Assembly (NCBI RefSeq): GCF_026250525.1
Contig: NZ_CP111044.1
Coordinates: forward strand, 434,001 to 498,000
DNA: 64,000 nucleotides
Reading direction: 5' to 3'
Source of the DNA: Chondrinema litorale
GTDB lineage: Bacteria > Bacteroidota > Bacteroidia > Cytophagales > Flammeovirgaceae
Shown: positions 56,080 through 64,000 of the stretch, piece after piece
Position numbering within the stretch: position 1 is the stretch's first letter
Layout of the letters: each line of letters starts with the position of its first letter
The notes under the pieces: model-generated
What the model saw: the letters and a program-made list of their open reading frames with translations, nothing else
The model's database searches: none
What the model was told of the DNA's origin: nothing
Position numbers and translations under genes: made by a program

Positions 56080-59000
56080 CTAATTCTTCTCTTTAGCAAA
56101 TGCTGATGGTGATACACCATAATAATCTTTAAAAGCTTTAGAAAAATAACTCTGGTTGGCAAAGCCTGTTTCTATCGAGATTTCTGTGAGGTTTCCGTAG
56201 CCATTCTTTATCAGTTCAGCAGCATATTTGAGTCTGTATATTCTAATAAACTCTGTGGTAGATTTTCCTGTAAGTGACTTTAACTTTACATGCAGAAAAG
56301 TTCTGCTCACTCCTAATTCTCTTAGTAATTTCTCTCCATTAAAATCTGAGTCAGATTTATATTCTTCGAGTATTTTATGAGCCTTCTCTAAAAACTTTTG
56401 GTCTTGTATGCTCATTCCTTTTACAGATACATCTTTTATATTACTGGCTTTATAGTTTTTCCATAGTCTTTCTCGCTGTTTCATCAAGTTTTTGATGCAA
56501 GCTTTCAATTCAATTTTATCGAATGGTTTGGTTAAATAAGCATCAGCCCCAACGTCTAAGCCTTCAATCTTATTTTCGAGCATTACTTTAGCAGTAAGTA
56601 GAATAATAGGAATATGGCTGGTTAATATATCCGATTTTAGCTCTTCACAAAGCATATAACCATCTTTTACAGGCATCATTACATCACTAATAATAATATC
56701 GGGCACTATTACTTTTGCTTTATTAATCCCTTCTTGCCCATTAGCAGCAGTTTCAATTTTGTAATCATATTTCAAGCAAGATTTAAGGTAGTAAATCACA
56801 TCTTCGCTGTCTTCAACAATTAAAATTTGCGGCATGTTACTATGGTAATGCAAGTCCGAATCTTCATGAGGCATTTCTTCTGTTTCTGCTAAACGTGTTT
56901 CTTGTGACACAGCATTTTCGTTGCTTTCTTCAATAAAGTTAGCAGTTTGTGTAATAGGTAGCTGAATGGTAATTTCTGTACCAGTACCTAGCTCACTTGT
57001 TGCTTCAATTTTTCCATTTAGTAACAAAACCAATTCTTTGCTTACTGCTAATCCTAAACCTGTTCCAGTTTCATTTTTTTGTAAAGTCTCATCAGCTTGA
57101 TAAAATCGATCGAAAATATGCTTGAGTTTATCTTCAGAAATACCAATGCCAGTATCCTTTACTTTTATCTGCAAATAAGCTTGGTTTCCAACACTAATTT
57201 GATCTACCGTTAAATAGATATTACCACCTTTTGGAGTGAACTTTACCGCATTCGAAAGCAGGTTTGTAATAATATGTTGAATTTTATCCTTGTCATAATC
57301 CATCATAACTTCTTGTAAATCAGAAATAAAATGAATGGTAACCTGCTGTTTTTCGGCCAATGAGTAAAAGGATTCTGCTAGATATTTAAGAAAAATAATA
57401 ATGTTACTTTGGCTTAAATTAACTTTTAAAGAACCACTTTCAATCTTAGAAATATCAAGTATTTGATTTATTAACTGAAGCAGAGAACTCGCATTTCTCT
57501 TAATAATGGCATCTTTTGCCAAACCTAATATAATCGTTAGTGGGGTTCTAAACTCATGAGTAATGTTGGTATAAAATTGTGTTTTAAAACTATCTAGTTC
57601 TTGTAATCTGCGGGCTTCTGCTAATTGTAATTTTTGATTAATTTTATATTTATAGAAAGTGTATAGCAAGCCAGCTATTAAAATAAAGTAAATGGTATAT
57701 GCCCACCAAGTAGCCCACCAAGGAGGTAAAATTGTGATTTGGAGTTTAGCTCCATTCATATTCCAAACTCCGTCACTATTTGAAGCTCTCACATTAAAAA
57801 TATAACTACCGGGACTCATATTGGTATATTCTACAGCATGTTGGTTACCAATATTTCTCCAATCTTCATCATCATTTTCCATAAAAACTTCATACTGATT
57901 TTTTTGAGTATCATCATAATGTAATGCAGAAAAACTAATTGATAGATCATTTTGCCAATAGGGGAGAATAATTTCTTTTGTTAAAGAAATATCACTTTTT
58001 AAAGGGGAGTCTTTAGAAATAGTTAACTCTTTGCCATCTACTTTAAAGTTTGTAAAAACAATTCTTGGCACTAAAGAACTGGAATAAACATTATCAGGAT
58101 TAAAAACGATAATACCACTTGTAGTTGGTATAAAAAGCTGTCCATCATCTGTAATGCTAGAAAACTTTGCATTTACTTTATTAGTAGGCAAACCATAGCT
58201 TTTATAGAAGTTTTTGAATTGCTCTGCTTCAGGGTTAAAGCAAGAAAGTCCGTTAGCTGTACCTATCCAAATATTTCCGTTTTTGTTTTCTACAATATTA
58301 TATGTGGTATTATCGGCTAAACCGTCATTTTTGGTAAATTGGGTATATTCTAAAGTTTTAGTATTAATTCTAATTACACCAGACGAAGCTGAAATTACCC
58401 ACATATTGTTTTTAGAATCAATAAACTTAGGATCAGCACCTTCAAACTCAAAGGTTTTAAATATATCCATAGGTACATTCATCGGATCTGTGATATCTTT
58501 CGGATCGAATACATGTAAGCCAGAGTGTAAGGTTCCTAGCCACACTTTGCCATAAGGATCAATATTTATTTGTCCGGTTGGGCTACCATCATCTTTAGAC
58601 CATGTCCAGCGAGGGAAAACGATACTGTAAGCTTTGTTTTCTTTAACTTGCCAATTAACCAATCTACCAAAGTAACTCAACCAGAAATCACCATTTTTGT
58701 CTTGAGTTGCACTATGGCAACTCACAATGTAATATCGCTGGTTGTAATCTTCATCTTTTACCATCGTTTTAGGCCAATCGGTAATATCTACTCGATTAAA
58801 CTTTTTGGTAACTGTATTAAAGGAAAAAAGCCCATCGTTAGCAGGGAGCCACAATGTATCTGTATTATTTTCATAAATCTCTATAGGTACTAAAATGGAA
58901 TATTGGTCTGAATGCTGGTCTGCTGGCAGAACATCATTATTAAAGAGGAAAGGCACAATGCTATCATTATTTGAGAAATATTGATACAAAGTATCCCTTA

Positions 59001-60421
59001 CAGAAAACCAGATATTACCATTTCTATCTGTAACAGAGCTTGTATGGGTTTCTGTACTAAAGTGGTTTAATTTACGGAATGCTCTGCTTTGAGGAGAAAT
59101 TTTAAAAACGCCTTCTTCTGTACCCCACCAAACATTGTATGATTCATCTTGAATTACTTCTGTATAAGAATACCTGGAGGTGTTTTGGACAAGTGTTTTT
59201 TGAAGAAATCCACCGTCAAATGGGAAACCATGTCTGTTAAAACCATTTTCAATTTCAATTTTCTCAAAAGTCTGAGTATTAATATCAAAGGTTAAAAACA
59301 GCCATTCATCTTGAGTAATTATATAGGCTAAACTCCATATTTTTCCTTCTAACCGATCATAATAAATGATGTATTGGTTCTCGAAGTAATTATTGGCAAC
59401 ATAATAATTCTTGTAAATATCTTCTGGGCAAAACCTAAAAGTTACTTTTTCTTTCCCTTTCCTTTTAGAAGTAGGCTTATTTTTCTTTAAATAAAGATGG
59501 TGTTCATATTTCTGAGTATTGGTATTAAATATAGTTAAGCCGGTACCTAACTGCGTGGTAAAAATAAGACTATCGTTTACAAAAGTACTTTTTTGAAGGG
59601 CATTAATTTTCTTGAATCTGTTGTAGACTGGATTCACCTGAAAGAGTTGATGTTTGCCAGTTGACATATCCATTTTAATAATGCCATTTTCATCTACTAT
59701 CCAAAAATTGTGTTTACTGTCTTCGAAGTAATTTAAAGGTCGATTAAATGTAACATCTAAATTTTTGTTCCATTTTATCATCCATTTAACACTGTCTATC
59801 TTGCCGTATTTATTATGAAAAGAATTAGTATCTGGATAAAACTGATAAAATCCGGGTGAATTTCTTACACTAGCCCAAACAACCTCTTTTGAATCTTGAA
59901 ATATTTCGGTAATAGCCCCAACTATCAGGATTACTCAATGCATGCAGTGAGTCTAATTCAGTAATTCGACTGGTATTATTAGGCAATCTAAACCTTGGCT
60001 CACCAGTATAAAAATTTCTGTTTTTACTATCTAAATCAAAGGGAACTAATCGATTATTAATACGGTCGAAACGAGCAATTTCTCCATGTAAACCACCAAC
60101 CCAAATATTACCATTTTTAGCTTCACTTAGACTAGAAACAATAATGTTTCTTTCCTTATCCATCTCAGTAGTATCTATAATTGGCAGTTGATAGGTAGTT
60201 ACTTTATAGCCATCAAATTTCATGAGACCCTTATTTGTTCCAAACCACATGTAACCCATTTTATCTTGCAGTACAGCAGTAATGTATTTGTTTTTAAGTG
60301 CTTCGGGAATATTTTCTTGTTGTAAAGAGTAATTTTTTTGGGCGAAGAGTTGCACTGATATTATTAAAAATACCAATGTATAAAAACTTGAATTTAGAAA
60401 TTGGGGTATAGATCTTTTCAA
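56080..60421 (-). pseudogene. Hybrid two-component regulator (HTCS) split by a one-base frameshift
   Basis: Starts at ATG 60421 with a signal peptide (FYTLVFLIISVQLFAQ) and beta-propeller repeats (GYMWFGTNKGLMKFDG, GNIWVGGLHGEIARFD). That frame stops at 59870. The continuing frame begins with AITEIFQDSKEVVWASVRNS; removing one base of the GGGG run at 59916-59919 joins the two (1446 residues). The rest holds more propeller blades, Y_Y_Y, one TM (WAYTIYFILIAGLLYTFYKY), HEFRTPLT kinase box, HATPase, receiver (ILIVEDSEDV, Asp in IIISDVMMPVKDGYM) and AraC HTH. The kinase dimer helix between HEFRTPLT and LLQLINQILD is short. HTCS proteins sense periplasmic glycans. Confidence 0.85.
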
Positions 60422-60635
60422 GATGAAATCTTAGTCAGTTAAACTATTAGCTTGCTATCATATTAAATATAACTATCGTTTTACACATTATCAATAATAA
60501 ATACTTATGATGAACTGATGTAATAGAAAAGGATTCACTTTCAGCAATTCAATTGTGTGTATTGTTACTACAACAGAATTACTTGTAATACTCTATAAAA
60601 AAGTTAAATCCAATTAGTGTATATTCTTTTCTGTT

Positions 60636-61205
60636 TTAATATACGCTCAAAATATTTTGTTTCCACTTTGCAATCACTTCTGCATTTGCTTTGTCTGCTT
60701 TTTCAAGAAAAACATGTTTCTTAATTGCTAATCCACAATAAGTAAAAATTCCTTTGTCAGAAGTGAGCTCAAGAGCTTTGTCCATTCCTATGGCATTATA
60801 TTCTGCATGTGATTTACCATGCGTATTAATAATCACTGCTTGTTTGTTTTTTAATAAGCCTTTTTGAATTCCCTCATCATATCTATATGCAAATCCATAA
60901 CTAAAAACTCTTTCAATATACCCTTTCATCATTACAGGAAGTCCTGTCCACCAAATTGGATAAATGAAAGTTATTACCTCTACCCATTCAATGTATTCCT
61001 GCTCCTTTTTTATTTCTTCTGTAACTTGACCCATGCGTTGCCCAGCCATATCATCAAGTGAAAGAATTGGATTAAATGACTGCTGATATAAATCTCGCAG
61101 GATTACCTCATGATTATTTTCTGCTAAAAAATTAACTACAGATTGCTTCAAAAGTCCATTTAAACTCTTTGAGTTGGGATGTGCGAAAATTATTAAATGT
61201 TTCAT
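60636..61205 (-). CDS. Flavodoxin-fold NAD(P)H oxidoreductase (MdaB/KefF-like)
   Basis: 189 residues. FMN-binding N-terminus: KHLIIFAHPNSKSLNGLLKQ. Flavodoxin_2 core: FIYPIWWTGLPVMMKGYIER, VFSYGFAY and INTHGKSHAEYN. These reduce quinones or azo/nitro compounds with NAD(P)H. The AraC gene 68 bp upstream on the same strand may control it. Confidence 0.9.
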   Translation of the reverse strand: MKHLIIFAHPNSKSLNGLLKQSVVNFLAENNHEVILRDLYQQSFNPILSLDDMAGQRMGQVTEEIKKEQEYIEWVEVITFIYPIWWTGLPVMMKGYIERVFSYGFAYRYDEGIQKGLLKNKQAVIINTHGKSHAEYNAIGMDKALELTSDKGIFTYCGLAIKKHVFLEKADKANAEVIAKWKQNILSVY

Positions 61206-61273
61206 CTTTTTTTATTTGATTGATGAAACAAATGTAGTTGACATTAACCTACCAAAATTGTAAGAAAACGAAA

Positions 61274-62083
61274 TTAGCGGGGGTAACAAATATCTTGTTG
61301 AAACCTTAAGTATTTTGTAGGGCTCATATTAAGATACTTTTTAAAATCGTGTATTAAATGGCTTTGATCGTAGTAACCGCATCTTTGTACAATATCTAAC
61401 CAGTCTATCTGAGGAGCATTTTCATCAATATTTTTCGGTATATATTCCATCACTTTTAAAAAGCGTTCAAAGCGAAGAATTTCTTTTGCTGAATAACCCA
61501 AATACTTTTTGTGCTTAATCTGTATGTTTCTTTCACTTTCATTATTAAGCTCTGCAATAGTTTTTATAGGATTTAATGTTTCATTATCAATTTTATTTAA
61601 CTGATTAGCAATTGCACTTTGCTCATCTAAATAAGGTTTACAAAATTCTAATATAAATTCTACTCGACTATTATTGTCTTTTATCTCATTAAGATGAGTC
61701 CATAATAACGCAAAGCAATTCGACTCTAATAAGGTATCTGGGTGAGTCAGAGAATTTGAGTTAAGCATAACTTTACTAAAAAATCTATAGAAGGCATCAT
61801 CTTTAAAGTTAGCTACTAATATTTCTGAGTTTACTTGTAAAGTATATTTAAAAGCAAACTTTACTGGTCCCAAGACAATACACTTACTCAATGCTAAAGT
61901 TTCGTCTTGTTGGGTATGAAGCAACACATCGTTACCAAAACTGAAAATCATGATAGTTTGATAAGATGGAACCAAGGTTTTTATAATGGGATTTCGCGTT
62001 TTATTTTCAGCAAAATAAAAATGACAGAAAACGTCTTTAAAATCTCCTGTTACTGGAATTCTATAGTTATTGTAATTTTCCAT
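61274..62083 (-). CDS. AraC-family regulator, probable controller of the oxidoreductase
   Basis: 269 residues. The N-terminal domain is not a clear cupin (MIFSFGNDVLLHTQQDETLA, ALSKCIVLGPVKFAFKYTLQ) and resembles the DUF6597-type sensor. The C-terminal HTH pair is SERNIQIKHKKYLGYSAKEI and IVQRCGYYDQSHLIHDFKKY then LNMSPTKYL. Only the second HTH is well conserved. It lies 68 bp upstream of the flavodoxin-fold reductase. Confidence 0.82.
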   Translation of the reverse strand: MENYNNYRIPVTGDFKDVFCHFYFAENKTRNPIIKTLVPSYQTIMIFSFGNDVLLHTQQDETLALSKCIVLGPVKFAFKYTLQVNSEILVANFKDDAFYRFFSKVMLNSNSLTHPDTLLESNCFALLWTHLNEIKDNNSRVEFILEFCKPYLDEQSAIANQLNKIDNETLNPIKTIAELNNESERNIQIKHKKYLGYSAKEILRFERFLKVMEYIPKNIDENAPQIDWLDIVQRCGYYDQSHLIHDFKKYLNMSPTKYLRFQQDICYPR

Positions 62084-62169
62084 ATTTTCTTAGAACTATA
62101 GATTTGTACGAAACTCTTCTCAAAAAACACAATTAGGTTTTATTAATTTCTACTATAACCTCTATATAC

Positions 62170-62207
62170 AAAAAAAGTGTAGCTGAGCTTATTTACTCAA
62201 CTACACT
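62170..62207 (-). terminator. Intrinsic terminator after the lysine-rich micropeptide gene
   Basis: Stem AGTGTAGCTGAG (62176-62187) pairs with CTCAACTACACT (62196-62207), with one internal mismatch region and an 8-base loop. On the minus strand it is followed by seven T (plus-strand A at 62170-62176). It lies 29 bp after the micropeptide stop, so it marks the end of a transcription unit that contains little else. Confidence 0.82.
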
Positions 62208-62236
62208 AGTATAATTATTCAATATCAATTTGATAA

Positions 62237-62308
62237 CTATTTCTTTTTCTTGTTCTTTTTGTCTTTCTTTTTTTTGTCTTTTTTCTTTTTATCTTTCTTC
62301 TTAGACAT
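62237..62308 (-). CDS. Lysine-rich 23-residue micropeptide
   Basis: ATG at 62306-62308 (complement), stop at 62237-62239. The product begins MSKKKDKKKKDK, continues in the same pattern and ends KNKKKK: 18 of 23 residues are Lys, with Asp at positions 6, 11 and 16, a strict five-residue spacing. There is no membrane segment. The frame runs through homopolymeric A/G DNA, so it could be fortuitous, but a clear terminator follows 29 bp later and nothing else lies between 62309 and the next gene, which supports a real short gene. No ribosome-binding sequence is obvious, as is normal for Bacteroidota. Possibly nucleic-acid-binding by charge. Confidence 0.6.
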   Translation of the reverse strand: MSKKKDKKKKDKKKKDKKNKKKK

Positions 62309-62546
62309 GATATGTGTGTTTTAGTTAAAAATAATATTTATACCAGATTGATTATGCAAACCATTTTCTAATCTGATGAATTATACCTTAAAATTGGAGT
62401 AGATTATATCTAAAAAATTCTAAGATAGGCTAATCTAACAATAAATTAACAAAATGTAAATCAAATGTGAATTTAATGTTAACAAGAAGATTATTTCCCT
62501 TCTAAGAAGTCGAATTAATTCCTTTATTATTTTTGTAAATCGCTCA

Positions 62547-63197
62547 TCAACTTTTTATAAATACATTGATTTCTTGCTTTAGTTTAACAAAATGATCTTT
62601 GAGTGCATTATAATCTTCTTCTTGAATCATTTTTTTATCAAATAATGAACTTCCCATACCAACTCCAAAAGCTCCCACCTCAAAAAATGTTTTGATATTT
62701 TGTAACGATACTCCTCCTGTTGGCAGTAGTTTAACCTCATTTAGAGGCGCCAAAACATCTTTTATATATTGTACTCCCAATTGAGCTGCTGGAAAAACTT
62801 TTACAGCGGCAGCTCCCATTGTCCATGCTTTAAATATCTCTGTCGGTGAATAAGCTCCCGGAAAAATAGGTATTCCATAAGACACACACTTTGCTATTAC
62901 TTCTTCGCTGATAACAGGAGTAACAATAAAATTTGCTCCTGCTCTTTTAGCATTTTCCAAATCTTTAATGCTTATTACCGTTCCTGCTCCTATATTCATT
63001 TGAGGGAATTTCTCTATGAGTGTGCTTATTATTTCTTCTGCATCGGGGGTATTCATTGTTATTTCGATAGTATAGAATCCAGCTTCTACAAAAGCAGAGG
63101 TCAATTTATATATCGTTTCTTTAGGTAAACCTCTTATAATCCCGATAACAGGTGCCTTGTGGTACAAATCCCATGAGAATGTAGTGTTATTTGCCAT
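62547..63197 (-). CDS. eda: Bifunctional KDPG/KHG aldolase
   Basis: 216 residues from ATG 63197 (MANNTTFSWDLYHKAPVIGI); the frame is open 15 codons further upstream inside the kinase gene, but the ATG fits the family. The catalytic features are visible: Glu in YTIEITMNTP, Schiff-base Lys in GAAAVKVFPAAQLG, and the phosphate-binding region LLPTGGVSLQNIK. It cleaves 2-keto-3-deoxy-6-phospho sugar acids to pyruvate and an aldehyde. The start overlaps the end of the kinase gene by 11 bp, so translation is coupled. Confidence 0.92.
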   Translation of the reverse strand: MANNTTFSWDLYHKAPVIGIIRGLPKETIYKLTSAFVEAGFYTIEITMNTPDAEEIISTLIEKFPQMNIGAGTVISIKDLENAKRAGANFIVTPVISEEVIAKCVSYGIPIFPGAYSPTEIFKAWTMGAAAVKVFPAAQLGVQYIKDVLAPLNEVKLLPTGGVSLQNIKTFFEVGAFGVGMGSSLFDKKMIQEEDYNALKDHFVKLKQEINVFIKS

Positions 63198-64000
63198 ATT
63201 GGTAAAGTATTTTCTTTTGTCCTTGTAAAAATGCCTTTTCAAGCATGTTTTTATTAAATAAAACTAGTCTTTGAGTTGCAAAAAGCATTTGTAAAGCTTC
63301 TCTGTATATTTCGTAGATTGTACCTGATGCCGCTAAGAAAATCTTATCTTCTTTTTCTTTTAGATATGATAATTCGTCTCCGATCAAAAGGCCACTCAAA
63401 AAATAATAGTTATCCTGTTTGTCAAAACTATATAAAATATCTTTTGCTCTTACAGAAAATAAGTTTTCGTTTAGTTTTCCATCAAAACCTAAAACAAGTC
63501 CTTCTTTAAAAGCGGTTTCTCTTTTTTTATCCCATTGAGCTGTAGCAATTGAGTTAGCTAATATACTATGCTTTGAAAATATCTCAAATAACTCGCCTGT
63601 CATAAAGTTTTTAAGACCGCTAAACTTTCTGTTACTATAGGCCAGATGTTTACTATGAGTACCAGGTAATAGAAGAATTCCTTTTTCAAATGGAGCTAAA
63701 TATTCTTCGAGACCAACCGCCTGAATCTCTTCGCCGCGCATCATTCCTGTATCACCTCTCACCCCTGATATTAAGAGAATTTTAGCTTTGGAATTCCCTG
63801 ATAAGTACTCCCATTTTAAACTACTACCATTTTGTAGTATAGGTAAGTTAGCATAGTCTAATTCTAATAAACCAATATTTGCAGAGGCCATTCCAGCCAG
63901 TATAATCATATATTCCTGTGGAGTATCTGTAAGCTTTAAGGTTTGCTCTAATAAGAAGTTCAAGAAAAAATCATACTGACTTATCTTATTTTGGTTGAGG
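63187..64000 (-). CDS. dgoK: 2-dehydro-3-deoxygalactonokinase-like sugar-acid kinase (partial, N-terminus outside window)
   Basis: The frame is open from 63187 to the right edge (271 codons), so the start is not in the window. DgoK signatures: MIILAGMASANIGLLELDYA, LLISGVRGDTGMMRGEEIQA, GILLLPGTHSKHLAYS and FMTGELFEIFSKHSILAN. It phosphorylates a 2-keto-3-deoxy sugar acid, and the aldolase downstream splits the product, a De Ley-Doudoroff type step for galactonate or a related acid. Confidence 0.88.
   Translation of the reverse strand, partial: LNQNKISQYDFFLNFLLEQTLKLTDTPQEYMIILAGMASANIGLLELDYANLPILQNGSSLKWEYLSGNSKAKILLISGVRGDTGMMRGEEIQAVGLEEYLAPFEKGILLLPGTHSKHLAYSNRKFSGLKNFMTGELFEIFSKHSILANSIATAQWDKKRETAFKEGLVLGFDGKLNENLFSVRAKDILYSFDKQDNYYFLSGLLIGDELSYLKEKEDKIFLAASGTIYEIYREALQMLFATQRLVLFNKNMLEKAFLQGQKKILYQYGK

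Noticed and set aside
1..64000. CRISPR arrays, tRNA, rRNA or phage modules
   Set aside because: I looked for regularly spaced repeats, cloverleaf-like sequences and phage structural genes and saw none.

Overview
The window reads as chromosome of an AT-rich Bacteroidota, most likely a marine Cytophagales (Flammeovirga/Marivirga-like) bacterium. The reasons are a SusC-type TonB-linked receptor, a hybrid two-component regulator, many small Cys-anchored lipoproteins, LytTR signalling, a decayed IS66 element, and glycoside hydrolase, MacB-like and tripartite RND proteins of the kind usual in that phylum. I found no rRNA, tRNA or CRISPR array.

Layout. 1-2874: N-terminal part of a SusC/RagA receptor running off the left edge. 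3.4-6.8 kb: a duplicated DUF2061 membrane protein, a hypothetical protein, an unusual fusion of a MetR-like LysR DNA-binding domain to a SAM methyltransferase, and a lipoprotein. 6.9-15.6 kb: a ferric-siderophore locus. A minus-strand operon encodes a TonB-dependent receptor, a DUF4374 lipoprotein, DUF3325-like and DUF3649-like small membrane proteins and a PepSY membrane protein. Opposite it lie two AraC regulators and a siderophore-interacting flavoprotein. 15.6-19.5 kb: a broken ORF, a membrane-bound LytTR regulator, a DUF2306 membrane protein, a MORN-repeat protein, a DinB-like lipoprotein and a cassette-like palindromic repeat. 19.56-21.95 kb: an IS66 element whose tnpB and tnpC are both disrupted.

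22-29.5 kb: ATP-grasp ligase plus GNAT pair, YkgJ-like Cys-cluster protein, beta-carbonic anhydrase with its terminator, DUF808 protein, YdjC/ChbG deacetylase, a protein-glutaminase-like gene split by a one-base frameshift, and a lipoprotein. 29.6-36 kb: a sugar locus (GH38 alpha-mannosidase, LacI regulator, GH140/DUF4038 hydrolase) with two identical 16-bp LacI-type operators. 36-46 kb: small secreted proteins, a membrane class III nucleotidyl cyclase, AraC plus SDR, a MacB-like permease, two hypotheticals and an amidase lipoprotein. 46.2-54.6 kb: one long minus-strand transcription unit, TolC - membrane fusion protein - RND pump - outer-membrane DUF6268-like protein - LytS-type kinase - LytTR response regulator. 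This is an efflux pump with its own two-component system. 54.9-64 kb: MOSC protein, a C-terminal SDR remnant, a hybrid two-component regulator split by a one-base frameshift, a flavodoxin-fold reductase, an AraC regulator, a 23-residue lysine-rich micropeptide gene with its own terminator, and a KDPG-aldolase/sugar-acid kinase pair running off the right edge.

The points most worth following up are the HTH-methyltransferase fusion, the poly-lysine micropeptide unit, the paired LacI operators, the protein-glutaminase-like gene, and several single-base lesions in homopolymers that may be either assembly errors or real decay.
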